NCBI RefSeq assembly: GCF_000002985.6
Contig: NC_003280.10
Location: 2,852,001-2,916,000, forward strand
Source of the DNA: Caenorhabditis elegans
Taxonomy: Eukaryota > Nematoda > Chromadorea > Rhabditida > Rhabditidae
Direction: 5' to 3'
Length of the DNA: 64,000 nucleotides
This document shows positions 10,655-20,959 of the stretch, one piece after another (within the stretch, counting starts at the first letter, position 1; every line of letters starts with the position of its first letter). Under the pieces are notes generated by a model. It was not told the origin of the DNA. It saw only the letters and a program-made list of their open reading frames with translations, and did no database searches. Position numbers and translations under genes: made by a program.

Positions 10655-10950
10655 ACAGGCTTAGGCTCAGGGATAGGCTTAGGCTTAGGCTTAGGCCTAG
10701 GTTCAAGCTTCAGCTGAAAGCAAGGCTTAGGCTTAGGATTAGGCTTAGGCTTAGGCTTAGGCATATGCTTAGGCTTAGGCATAATATTAGGCTTAGGCCT
10801 AGACTTATGTTTAGGCTTAGGCATAGGCTTTGGCTTAGGCTTAGGATGAGGCTGAGGCTTAGGTTAAGACTTAGGGTTAGGGTTAGGGCGAGGCTTAGGC
10901 TTAATCTAAGGGCTTAGATTTAGGTTCAGGATTAGGCTTAGGCTTAGGCG
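10655..10950 (+). repeat. Interstitial telomere-like array (TTAGGC)n
   Basis: About 300 bp of TTAGGC units on the plus strand with variants (TTAGGAT, TTATGC, TTAGGG). It is in the opposite orientation to the array at 7142-7735, with which it could pair. ORFs rich in Lys-Pro or Leu-Arg here are translations of the repeat. Confidence 0.9.
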
Positions 10951-11152
10951 GGTGACAATTCCATTTTTCCAGTGATTTCTTGAAAAAATAACATGTCACA
11001 ATCTGAGGTCCGAAAGCAGTAAAAATCCCTAAATCCCAAAAAAAAAACCCCCGAAAATTGCAATTAAAAAAGCACGAAAATTGCCAGAAATCTTCAATGA
11101 AATCTCTGACCAATAGAAAAAAGAGGGAAATGCTCTTGACTTGGAAAAGTTG

Positions 11153-11462
11153 ATGCGCCATGTCGAGAAGAACAGTCCAGAATTGTTCCACAATGTCTAT
11201 GACTACCTCGGATTTGACCCCTCTTTGACAGCCAGGGGTCATTGTAAGAGCGAACACGGGCTCGGTCATTGGGCCTGAAACAAAATTTACTTATACGCTA
11301 ATTTTCTACGTTTCAGGCTGTGAGCTTTCGGGCCCAAAAGCCTTAAAAAGGCATTGGACCAGCGTTTCAGAGTGCATCTTTATTCCAGCTAATTTGGTTC
11401 GGCAACTCAGCCCCCTATGCTTCCATTTTTCTAAATTTTCCTTTACTAGCCATGCTAATTAG
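11153..11462 (+). pseudogene. Candidate coding fragment of unknown family
   Basis: An ATG at 11153 opens 41 codons (MRHVEKNSPELFHNVYDYLG... to ...GLGHWA, stop 11276-11278) of strikingly protein-like composition. Alternatively, a donor T|GTAAGAG at 11244 and an acceptor TACGTTTCAG at 11316 join codon 31 in frame to a further open stretch (11317-11462) containing SGPKALKRHW. Neither half is recognised. The ATG lies inside the dispersed GATGCACCATG-type motif, so it may be a gene remnant captured in repeats. Confidence 0.3.
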
Positions 11463-11792
11463 CCCCCAAGAAGTGTCTTGTCTCAATTTGACCAGAACCT
11501 TTAAAAAAATCAAAAATGTGTGAATCTGGCTGCTATTGGTCAAATAAATTAATTGCGGAAACTGGCCATGTCGTCACACACACACACACACGACGACGTA
11601 GAACGAAAAAAAACCCGACTTGGATCGAGTTTTGCCGCCGCGACAAGACGACACACTCAAATTTGCAAGTGGCGAGAGAGAATACGGCCTGCCATCTTGA
11701 GTAGTCTGGATGGGAGGGGGAAAGGTGTTGATGCGGGAAGAGTGATCGGGAAGTCAGGGGGAAGTTAATTTTTGTCGTGTATAGTATAGATC

Positions 11793-11960
11793 TTTTGGGT
11801 TCAGAACCAGGCCAGAACCAGAACGGACCAGAACGGACTGAAACGGCCTGAAGACCTGATTATCCAGAACCAGAACCAGTACCGACCAGAACGGACTAGA
11901 CCAGACCATACTAGACCAGAACCTGAACGGGCCAGATTTGGACCAGGACGGCCTGAAAAC
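11793..11960 (+). repeat. Degenerate CCAGAACGGA simple repeat
   Basis: About 170 bp of repeated (GA)CCAGAACGGA/CCAGAACC units. A (CA)n tract lies at ~11574-11592. Nothing gene-like is seen from 11960 to 12500, apart from an imperfect inverted repeat near 12225-12360 (AGAGCCACTGAA and TGGCTCTGGAG arms). Confidence 0.7.
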
Positions 11961-12528
11961 AGAGAACCTGATTACCCTGGTTAGCGAAATTTTCACATTA
12001 ATTTCATTTGAAAAAAGTTCGTTGTTTTTAAAACGACAGTAAGTACAAAGTAATTTATTAGGAAACTCAAATCATTTTGAAACAAATTTAATTTTAATGA
12101 ATCGTTGATGACTTCACCCGATTGACTTGATCCTGTTCACCTGAAATCAGAAAAAAGAAAGTTTGAGTAAGGGAATCATGTTAAAGTAATTTTCATTCTC
12201 GAAATTATTATTGGATTGTTGGCGAAGCTGTGGTGCCCCTAGATACCAGTCTTCAGAGCCACTGAACTCTCAAGTCAAGATTTAACTTTTTTCTGGCTCT
12301 GGAGACGGGCAGCTAAAAATGTCGACAACTGCATCAGTGTCAGAGAGCCAATGTGCCCCCAGTCTACCCTAAGTTCCTAAGCCAGTTTTTGCAAAACATT
12401 TCTATTTTCTACTTCCACCCGTTTCTACCAAGCAACCGATCCCCCTGACAACGTCAACACCTCTTAACGAGTTTTCGAGGCTGTGTTAGTTTCACACTTT
12501 CAAACTTTTTCCAGCTCACTAGCTAGTT

Positions 12529-13864
12529 ATGAAGTTCTTCTACCTTACCATTGCCCTTTTACTATATAAGCTACCTGAAGCCGATTCCCAGGCGTTCACC
12601 ATGGTTGTAATGGAGGGATCAGTTGCAACCGAGGTCCCTTCAGTCAGAGGGACGGTAAATGAGACCTTTAATTGTACGGCTGCCTGCGCCAACGACACTG
12701 AATGTATTCTGGCCTACTGGGATAGTGATAACAAGTGCGTCAACTACAAGTATTCGGAATTTGATGGTGGTAACAATATCAAAGTGGATCTTTCATCCAA
12801 GGAGTTCAAAGTGGCGATCAAGACCAATAAAATCGATCAATGCCCATCAGATACCACCCCCTTCGGCAATTATCCTTATATGGACATCCGTAACGGAGCC
12901 AACTTGGCCTATGAATGGGTCCCTAGTGGGAACGAGCTGACCCTGGTGAATCCTTGCCCCGCTCCTGGACAGCCATTCAGACGCACTGAGTCTCTAGTGG
13001 TTTGCATTTGGACTTTTAATGAAACAGTTGCGACTCGAGAAGAGGCTAAGACATTCTGTATTGGCAAGGGCCTGAAACTCACTGGCATTGCTAATAAAGA
13101 TGAGATACTAGCACTGGGAGGAGGTAGGTTTTGAGAATACGTAGCTAGCTACATTTATGAGACCTTAAATTTTCAGTGTGCTTAGATAAAGAAAGGTGTT
13201 GGGTTGATGGATACGCTCCCAGCTGTACTACAGGAAGTTGCACTGTAAATTTTTCGGTTGTGCAAAAGTATAGATAAAATTTAAGGCGTCGCAATATACA
13301 TTCGAAGATGGCTACACGATCACGGAAATTGGGCCATTTTATGAAAATGGAAAGGCGGTGTAAGTTCAACTATTAACATTTACTGAGAAATTGTTCCACT
13401 TACTGTCTTACTACAAAATACGCCTTCCGTGTTGGCGCAAAAATGCATGCCGCGCCCGCCTTGCAGCGACCTACGCCTGCCCCGCGCCGCAAGTCCTACC
13501 ATATAAATAGTGCGGCGCGGAACCCGAAGAGTGTCAGCCACGTCGGAAGAACCACCTCTTTCGCACTATGTGGTGTGAACACCAAGCTTTGTCTTCTCGT
13601 CAGGAGAGGCCGCCGTCTGGCGGGCAGGTTAGGTTAGTGGCAGGCGTCAGGCCCTGAAACCTCGCCTGCCACCCAAAAGCCCAACTGCATAATATCCATT
13701 TTTAGTTCAGGAAATTCAAAAATTAAACACTTCTGTAAATTTCCAGGATAGGCTCATTGTGCCTATATATGGCTGTTGTCAACCTACGTCCGTACAACTG
13801 CAATGGTGAGACGATCACTAACAAACACATTATGTGTGGAAAGCAGATAACGAGAACATTTTGA
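12529..13864 (+). CDS. Secreted PAN_3 / C-type-lectin-like protein, 284 aa
   Basis: Four exons: 12529-13123, 13177-13244, 13286-13359 and 13747-13864, all with GT-AG introns and consistent phases (1, 0, 2). The second intron is only 41 nt. Residues 1-20 are a signal peptide (MKFFYLTIALLLYKLPEADS). Residues ~22-105 look like the nematode PAN_3 domain (Cys pattern around NETFNCTAAC and ECILAYW). The rest resembles the degenerate lectin-like half of this family, with CWVDGYAPSC, FEDGYTITEIG and a late IMCGKQ. A splice acceptor at 12511-12514, 15 nt before the ATG, suits SL1 trans-splicing. A polyadenylation signal is at 13906. Proteins of this family are typically extracellular and often immune- or intestine-linked; no ligand can be inferred. 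Without the 41-nt intron the frame would be broken, which is how I fixed exon 2. Specific gene name not known. Confidence 0.85.
13430..13690. other. GC-rich insertion in intron 3 of the lectin-like gene
   Basis: About 260 bp, markedly GC-rich within an otherwise A/T-rich 387-bp intron. Ends carry short inverted copies of ACGCCTGCC (near 13471 and, reversed, near 13645). It includes a TATAAATA near 13501 and a palindromic GTGCGGCGCGG region. It looks like a short non-autonomous element, but I cannot name a family. Confidence 0.45.
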
Positions 13865-13905
13865 TAATTGAAATTTAGTGGCTTTGGGGATTGCTTTTTC
13901 TTGGA

Positions 13906-13911
13906 AATAAA
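13906..13911 (+). terminator. Polyadenylation signal AATAAA of the lectin-like gene
   Basis: Perfect AATAAA 42 nt after the stop codon at 13864. The facing signal of the minus-strand CC gene is only 74 nt away (13985), so the two genes converge tail to tail. Confidence 0.75.
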
Positions 13912-13984
13912 CTTGTGGCTAATTTATTGTTCAGAGGGCTCCCAGCTTGGAGCTTGGCCTTTCAAAAATTGAACTTGTAAATAC

Positions 13985-13990
13985 TTTATT
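13985..13990 (-). terminator. Polyadenylation signal AATAAA of the minus-strand CC gene
   Basis: TTTATT on the plus strand, i.e. AATAAA on the minus strand, 26 nt after the stop codon at 14016-14018. Confidence 0.75.
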
Positions 13991-14015
13991 ATGAAAAACT
14001 CTGCTGCCTGAAAAC

Positions 14016-14631
14016 TCAGTCAACAACCACAAAAGCAGTTTTGCAGCACAAATTTCCCTTGGTGACACTGTAGCCGGTTGGGCACACGCCATTGACAGCA
14101 GAACCCATTACAGAATTCGAGTATCCATATCCGGTATAACAAGTAGCAGTGGTGGGGTCTGAAAAGATAACGACTCTACAAAGTTCTCAAAACGAAGGGA
14201 ACTCACCAAAAACATCCTTGGTCGCGCAGCACCGGTAGCCGTACATCAATGTGTAGCCCGGACGGCAGAGCCCGTACCCAGCGGGTGTCATATCGCTTTT
14301 ACAAGACAACAGGGAGCTTACTGGAACAGGATATTTTTTTAATTTGGTTATCAAAATTGAAAAAGCTTACCCGCAACATTCTTGCTCTCACAGCACATGT
14401 TACCATTCACCATAACTGTGTCGCCCATGCAGAGACCGTTTGTGGGGAGCTCGGTCAGCCCGATGCAAATTTTGTTGTTGATTTCTGAAATATCGCTGAT
14501 AAGTTATGGTGCATGGGTATTGTACATGGGTCATGGTGCATCTACATAAGGGGCACGGTGCATCGACACCCCGACTTACGAGAGCTTACAGAAAGAGCAC
14601 AAGCTAACAATATAGCTACTAGTTGCATCAT
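14016..14631 (-). CDS. Secreted CC-domain protein, 140 aa, three CC domains
   Basis: Exons (minus strand): 14631-14580, 14484-14371, 14320-14207 and 14158-14016, all introns in phase 1. The signal peptide is MMQLVAILLACALSVSS. Each later exon carries one CC domain, the short nematode module with a Cys, a Gly-x-Cys and a Cys-Cys pair: CIGL...NGLCMG...GNMCC; CKSD...YGLCRPG...GYRCC; and CYTG...NGVCPTG...GNLCC. The four Cys per module probably form two disulphides in an extracellular protein; function is unknown for the family. It is transcribed divergently from the CC gene at 15107, with ~475 bp between start codons. The last module (NGVCPTGY...KGNLCC) resembles the last modules of the two plus-strand CC genes, showing common ancestry of the terminal exon. 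Confidence 0.9.
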
Positions 14632-14817
14632 TTTTCAGATTGATATGAGTTACGTATATTCCTAACTGCTAGCCCTCTTTTATATGGGGATTTGGTCAAC
14701 AACTCTATTGACCTTCAACCTTCGAACTTATTTCCTTTAATTTGAATTTTAAATTTCAACTTTCAAATAGTTCTCTAAAAAACAGCTGAGCACACTTTGT
14801 GGGTGTTGTTCCATAAA

Positions 14818-14860
14818 TTTTTTTTTTTTTTTTTTTTTTTTTTTAATCCTTTTTTTTTAG
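14818..14860. repeat. Poly-T tract between divergent CC genes
   Basis: About 28 T followed by AATCC and another T run, in the shared upstream region (14632-15106) of the two divergent CC genes. No motif other than this and an ATATAAAAGC box at 15061 is evident in the interval. Confidence 0.7.
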
Positions 14861-15106
14861 TACATCGTCGTTATACAAAAGTAATAATGAAATAGCAATG
14901 GTAGTTATGGTGCATCGATAATATACATATATTCGTTATTGTGCATAAAAAACAACAGTGTAGATCAAAGCAAATATACTATTTTGAAACGCCAAACGCC
15001 CTATGTTTACGGACTTAAACTTTAACAAGAATTTGAAATTCAAATTAGATCCAAAACTTGATATAAAAGCAGAATGAAGCAGGCTATAGATTCAGTGAAA
15101 AACACA

Positions 15107-15708
15107 ATGTTTAGATCGTTTTTGGTAGCCGTCTTTGTTTTGGCAGTTGGCATTGGTGAGTTATTGGGCTACCGTAATCCTGTACAGTACCCCTACATAG
15201 CATTTCACACATTTGGTACCGTACCCCGTATGGTTGCAGTAATCCTATAGCAATCTACACAACCACTACAATATCCAACATGTTCTTAAGCAACCTTGTA
15301 TTACTACTAAATTGACCCTACAGTACCTACACAGTACCCTTATTTTTTTCAGAAGCCTACTTGGACTGTAAAGGACCGATGTCGCCTGCGATATTCCGTG
15401 CGTGTCCTGTCGGCGAGGTTCTAGTATTGGAAGACAACTGCTGCGACAGCAAAGATGTATTTGGTAAGTAGTCCTTGAAAAATTCCCGAAACCTTCCAAT
15501 TTTTAAGACACCCTCACAGCCACGTGTCTCAAAGGATATGGTCACAAAGGAGCCTGGGCACCCGCTATTAACAACATGTGCCCAACTGGCTCTCGCGTCA
15601 CGAAAGGTTACTGGTGCTGTTACACAGAGGATATTCAGAGTAAGTTTATGATTTCTAATGAATTTTTTATGTAGTCAAATTGGTGTTTCAGGTGCGACAA
15701 ATGCCTAG
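15107..15708 (+). CDS. Secreted CC-domain protein, 102 aa, two CC domains
   Basis: Exons 15107-15155, 15353-15463, 15508-15639 and 15692-15708; introns phase 1. The exon 3 acceptor could instead be at 15519 (CTCACAG), which removes four residues in frame. The signal peptide begins MFRSFLVAVFVLAVG. Exon 2 has CKGPMS...RACPVGE...DNCC; exon 3 has CLKG...NNMCPTGS...KGYWCC. I chose the ATG at 15107 over the in-frame ATG at 15074 because a trans-splice acceptor (TAGATTCAG, 15095) lies between them and because it starts the hydrophobic segment. AATAAA lies at 15760. Same family and phase pattern as its two neighbours. Confidence 0.88.
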
Positions 15709-15759
15709 GATGAAGGGTGAATCACTGAATTATTATATTACACCAAAAGTATTCTATTG

Positions 15760-15765
15760 AATAAA
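15760..15765 (+). terminator. Polyadenylation signal AATAAA
   Basis: Perfect AATAAA 52 nt after the stop of the 102-aa CC gene. Confidence 0.75.
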
Positions 15766-16014
15766 GGCATTCATATTTTTGACATCTTGCCAATTTTTTA
15801 ACAGTTTTTATTCAGTTTCATAACATTTGGAGCAAGAGGTCAATGCGCAACTTTGCAACATATTTTCAACAGGCTCTTCCCGTATTTGCACACCTTTTGC
15901 AGAACGTCATTTGATATTTCAAGAATCAAATATGTTTAATCGTAAACATGTTTCAAAAAGTATAAAAGTAAAATTAATTCCGTTGAAAAATCAAATCAAA
16001 TTGGACATCCAATT

Positions 16015-18758
16015 ATGAGAGCATTCTTGGCTTCTGCCTGCATTCTAGCTGTTCTAGCTGCTGCTACCGGTGAGTCTAAAAGTTTTCTGACAAAAAAAAC
16101 TGAAAATTTAGAATCTACCAATCTGAAATGTAGGGGGCCGATGAGCTTCTCATTTTATGGGGTCTGTCCGTTTGAGCACGTTTTGACTGAGGGGATTTTC
16201 TGCTGTGCGGAGAGGGATACATTTGGTGGGTTTTATCGTGGAAACTGTAAGAGCTATAGAAAAATTGTCAACTATCAAAATGATGTCTGCAAAATTTGCA
16301 ACATTTCATTAGTTGACAACATTTTGCTAGCGGTCATACCCGCAGAGTTACAGAAGTTGGAAGATCAGCGCGTCAGAGAGTGAGGGAGGAGGAGAGACGC
16401 AGACACTCTCGCTGTCTGCGCTCTCCTTCTTGCACACGTTCCTTTTTTTTGCTTTTTCAAATTAGTATAAATCGTTAGCACAAGTTTTTCAACATTATTT
16501 TTCAGAAGAAACTTCCAACAAAACTCTGACTTGCAATGGTCCAACAACTCCCGCCAGTTTTGGAAGATGCCGATTCAATGACGTCCTGATTGATGAAAAT
16601 CGCTGCTGTGCAAAGGAAAATGTGTCTGACAGAGCTTCTTCAAACAAGTCCTGCCGCGGACCAACTAAGGCTCCAACTTTTGGAAGATGCTGGTTCGGAG
16701 CGGTAATGGTCGATGGAGATCGCTGTTGTGACAAGGAAAATGTGACTGGTGAGGCTTTGGATGGAAGTTTGAGAGATTGAGATTGGTAAATTCAGAAGGC
16801 TCTCCAAATAGTACTCAAACCTGCCGGGGACAAACTAAAGCTCCATCAATGGGAAGATGCTGGTCGGATGACGTCATGGTAGAGGGAAACCGGTGCTGCG
16901 CCAAAAGGGATGTTTTTGGTAAGTTGAAATGGATTCAAGTACGGTAGTATATGATACAGTGGCGATACTGTAACCTTCTGTAATGGTTCCAATACTGGCA
17001 TGTTCCCTATTGAGCTTCAATTTTCAGATGGATCTTCTTCCAACAGAAACGAAACCTGCCGCGGACCAACCAAGGCTCCAACAATGGGAAGATGCTGGTC
17101 TGATGACGTCATGGTCGAGGGAAATCGGTGCTGCGCTAGAGAAAATGTAACCGGTAAGTATACTTTAAACCACGCTGTTTTCTTTGTTAAGCCTGAAAAT
17201 TTCAGACAACTTTTCCTCAAACAGAACCCAAACCTGCCGTGGGCCAACCACAGCTCCCACATCCGGAAGATGCTGGTCTGATGACGTCATGGTTGAAGGA
17301 AACCGGTGCTGTGGTAAGAGGGATGTGTTTGGTAAGTTGATCTTGAATCAAGTACAGTAGCACGGTACAGTAAAGATACTGTAACTTTTTCGTAATGGTT
17401 AAAATACTAGGATGTTTAGCTTCGAATTTTCAGATGGATCCTCTTCCAACAGAACTCAAACCTGTCGGGGACCTACTACAGCCCCAACTATGGGAAGATG
17501 CTGGTCTGATGACGTCATGGTTGAGGGTAACCGGTGCTGTGCCAAGAGGGATGTGATTGGTAAGTTGATCTTGATTCAAGTTCAGTAGTATGGTATTGTG
17601 AGGAGACTGTAACCTTATGGAATGGTTTCAATACTAGCATGTTCCCTATTAAGCTTCACATTTTCAGACGGATCTTCCTCTAACAGAACCCAAACCTGCC
17701 GCGGGCCAACCACAGCTCCCACATCCGGAAGATGCTGGTCTGATGATGTCATGGTAGAGGGAAACCGTTGCTGTGCCAAGAGAGATGTTTTTGGTAAGTT
17801 CTCAGCACGTCAACAAAAAATATTTAGTTATGATTTTTAAGCCTAGAAAGCTGTAAACGTGAATTTTCACTCGAAGCTTAGAATTTCCAGTTAAAAAAAA
17901 AAACTTCGTAGCTGGAAAATATTCAAAACTACGATATTTCCTATCAATACTCAAAACTTCAGAAGGATTTTCCAACAACAGAACCCAAACCTGCCGCGGG
18001 CCAACCAAGGCTCCAACAATGGGAAGATGCTGGTCTGATGACGTCATGATCGAGGGGAACCGATGCTGTGCCAAAAGGGATTTGATTGGTAAGTTGATTT
18101 GATACCTGTACTGTATCACGGTAGGTTACCGTAACCTCCTAGAAAGCTAGAATCAAACTAGAATCAAATTACATAGAATGTTCCCTATTAAGCTAAAAAA
18201 AATTTAGATGGCTCTTCCTCCAACAGAACCCAAACCTGCCGGGGTCCAACCAAGGCTCCAACAATGGGAAGATGCTGGTCTGATGACGTCATGGTCGAGG
18301 GAAACCGGTGCTGTGCTAAGAGGGATGTGTCTGGTAGTAGCTGCACCACATTTTTCGAGTCAATTTAACTTTGAAATTTTCAGAAAACTCCGCCACCCTA
18401 GCCTGCAAGAAATCCACCAGAACCCCTAACTTCCGTGGAGAATGCCGCTCTGATGACGTCATGGTCAGCGGAAACCGCTGCTGTGAAAAGGAAGATGTTT
18501 ATGGTGGGTTTTAGAACTAACTCTGAACTGTTTTTAAAGAAAAAAATATTTCAGACCCCTCAACTGCTACCTGTGAGCCAAGACGTGGCACTGCTCACCC
18601 AGTTTTGGGAATGGCTATCAATGGAGAGTGCCCCAGAAATTACCTGGTCACCAGAGGAAATATGTGTTGCTTCAAGAAGAATGTCCAAGGTAGTATGCTA
18701 GAAATTTGCGGATTTTGAAAAAAAATCGATATTTTCAGAGCAAGGACGCAGGGCTTGA
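16015..18758 (+). CDS. Secreted multi-CC-domain protein, 521 aa, twelve CC domains
   Basis: Thirteen exons: 16015-16069, 16112-16225, 16506-16748, 16796-16918, 17028-17153, 17206-17331, 17434-17559, 17668-17793, 17963-18088, 18208-18333, 18384-18503, 18555-18689 and 18739-18758. Every intron is phase 1, so domain exons can be added or lost without breaking the frame. The signal peptide begins MRAFLASACILAVLAAATG. Exon 3 carries two CC domains, exons 2 and 4-12 one each. Exons 5-10 are exactly 126 nt and nearly identical, with TCRGPTKAPTMGRCWSDD then VMVEGNRCCAKRD. Exon 12 is the family's terminal type (GECPRNY...RGNMCC). Each central repeat contains Asn-Arg/Asn-Ser/Thr sequons before the first Cys. 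Predicted extracellular, function unknown. AATAAA is at 18818. Near-identity of exons and some introns implies recent tandem duplication, so copy number may vary between strains. Confidence 0.93.
16226..16505. repeat. Foldback repeat inserted in intron 2 of the 12-domain CC gene
   Basis: The intron contains one unit of the CAACTA...TAGTTGACAA palindrome (16265-16325) and the linked GAGACGCAGAC/GTCTGCGCTCTC palindrome (16385-16430), making it ~280 bp rather than the ~45-110 bp typical of the gene. Confidence 0.8.
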
Positions 18759-18817
18759 AGAGGAAGTGGAATTGGAATGTAAATAACTTTTTTGTGTAAA
18801 AATTGTTTCGAATCGAA

Positions 18818-18823
18818 AATAAA
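18818..18823 (+). terminator. Polyadenylation signal AATAAA of the 12-domain CC gene
   Basis: Perfect AATAAA 60 nt after the stop codon ending at 18758. Confidence 0.75.
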
Positions 18824-18884
18824 GTATTTCTAGAGCATTTTCTGAGACTTCAAACATTTATTTTTTTAAATCCAATACAGGATC

Positions 18885-19095
18885 CGGCTCAGGCTTAGGC
18901 TTAGGTTTAGGCTTGGCGTCAGTGGCGAGCGTTAGCTCGCTATTAAGCGACGCTATTTAGGCTTAGGATTTTCCGGTTTTTATTTTTTTTATTTTTTTAG
19001 GCTTAGGTTTAGGATTAGGCTTAGGCTTAGGCTAAGGCTTCGGCTTAGGCTTAGGCTAAGGTTTAGGCTTAGGCTTAGGCTCAAGCTTAGGCGAG
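18885..19095 (+). repeat. Interstitial telomere-like array (TTAGGC)n, interrupted
   Basis: TTAGGC units on the plus strand from 18892, interrupted at ~18916-18955 by a non-repeat segment with a GCGTTAGCTCGC palindrome and at ~18965-19000 by T-rich DNA. 19100-19376 is A/T-rich with no gene features. Confidence 0.85.
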
Positions 19096-19376
19096 GCAGG
19101 GCCTGTGTCCCATTCTTGTGTCGCTGAAGCTTAATAAAAAACACTTTTTTATAATTTTAAAATTATTTATTTATTAATATTAATCGAAATTTAAAATCAC
19201 AAAAGAAATACACGTTATAGCCCTAATGACACAAAAATAAATTACAAAATAAGTACAGAAAATTGAAAAAATACAGAAATGTTAGACAAAATATTTTCTA
19301 AAAATACAGAGTAAAATTAATAAAAATTCAGAATAATATAGTGAGTAAAAATACAGAAATTTGAAAAAAATAATCA

Positions 19377-20954
19377 CTAAAAGCTGAAAATTAGAACTCC
19401 CGGATTTTGTGGATGCTCACAGATGGAAATATATGAGCAATTTCCAAACTCCTGGAGCAATCGGAGCTTGATGGCAGGAATGTTACCTGGCGAGTGGTTT
19501 CCTCTTCCAGTTTCTAGCTGGATGGCTGAAAATTTTTTGAAAATCATATTTTGAGCAATTTTTTTCAGAAAAAAACTGAAATTTTTGGAGCTAGTCGTAA
19601 TTTTATATAAAAGTAAATTTCCATTTTTTATTGCAAAAAAAATTTACTGAAAAATTACCACATTTTTAAGAAACTATTTCTCATTTCTAATAAAATTTCA
19701 AAAAGTTCAAATTCAAAACTCACAACCACCCTTCTCCATCAGGCTCACAATTTGGAGCACAAAATCCAGAGCCCCTTGCGGAGTCATTCCATGGAGATCG
19801 AAGTACTCCGTTGCTCTGAGCACATTCAAGTTCCAGTGGATAACTTGTGCATTTATCGTATCGTTCCAGAATGCTCTTTCTTCTATTGTGCAGCTGTTGC
19901 TACGACACATCTGAAATTTGGGGTTTTTTTTTTGGAATTTTTTGGGGTTTTTTGAATTTTGGAAATTTTTCGGAATTTTCAAATTGTTTTCAATACCCGA
20001 AAATTTTTAAATATTCAAAATTGTAGAAGTTTTTGGAAGTTCCGAAAAATCTAAAATTTATGCAGTTATGTTTTGAAAAATGTCAATTTTTGAAATTTTG
20101 GGATATTTAAAATAATTTTCTGAATGTCTAAAAAACATATAAAATTTTAGAATTTCCAGTTTTTGAAACGTATATTTTTGGATGGATTTTTCCTTTAATG
20201 CTTCAAATGTTCAATATATGTAGAATTTCTGGAATGTTTGAACTACTCAATTTTTAATTTTTAATTTTTTTCGGAAATTGAAAAACTTTAATTTTTTATA
20301 AGTTTGGAATTTTTGAAATATTCTAAAAATTTCTTTAAATGCTCAAAATTTGTGGAATTTCTGAAATTTTATGGAATATCCAAAATTTTGATATTTTGCA
20401 TTTTTTGGAATTGCTGAATAATTAGAAAATTCTAAAAACTCAAAAATTACTAGATTTTGGAAATAGTTTTTTTTTCAAAACTGCTGCATTTTTTGGAGTT
20501 TAGAAAAAGAAAATAAAATTTTCGGAATTTATTTTTTAAAAACGCCCAAATATTTTGATGTTTTGATAATTTTTAAACTGCAAAAAATGTCACAATTTTG
20601 AAAAATATATATATATATATATTTCCAAAAGTTGTTATATTTATAAAATTTACTGTGTTTTAAAAAATTGCAAAAATATAGAAAATTATCAAAATATAAC
20701 CTATTAAAAAGCTGATCATAAATAAGGTTACTTATAAAAAACAGAAAAAGCTAAGATCAAAAAATGAATAAATAGGCAAAACCTCACTGTAAAAGAGCAT
20801 TTTTTGAGCTCCCAAATCGATACAGTCTTCCGTTTTCTCATAGAGGCGGGTCCACCATGCGTACATCCCTCTCATTTCCAGGTGTGACAATGATGCACTT
20901 TTACAACTGTGGAGGTATTATTGTTACCTTGCACCTTATATATTGATTGGTACG
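19377..20954 (-). CDS. Smr-domain protein (minus-strand paralogue), 5' end incomplete
   Basis: Exons recovered in transcription order: one ending at donor 20954 (start unresolved, open from ~20999, with LTLLGGTLFLPETEPS), then 20906-20783, 19910-19724 and 19525-19377 with the stop. The 47-nt intron between the first two and phases 2, 0 and 1 are consistent. The third exon carries YFDLHGMTPQGALDF and the last LETGRGNHSPGNIPAI. These are the two signature motifs (DLHG and TGxG-H) of the Smr (small MutS-related) domain, found in nucleic-acid-binding endonuclease-type proteins such as N4BP2. The residues just before (WWTRLYEKTEDC) correspond to the helical segment usually preceding Smr. A divergent paralogue is on the plus strand at 23092. 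The donor at 20783/20782 (GAG|GTTTTG) is weak but keeps frame. Confidence 0.72.
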
Positions 20955-20959
20955 AGGGC

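Noticed and set aside
10594-10917. Lys-Pro-rich and Leu-Arg-rich ORFs
   Set aside because: Translations of the TTAGGC array.
13177-13360. Apparent frameshift/stop (TATAGATAA) making the lectin-like gene a pseudogene
   Set aside because: A 41-nt GT-AG intron (13245-13285) removes the stop and restores frame, and all downstream exons then join correctly.
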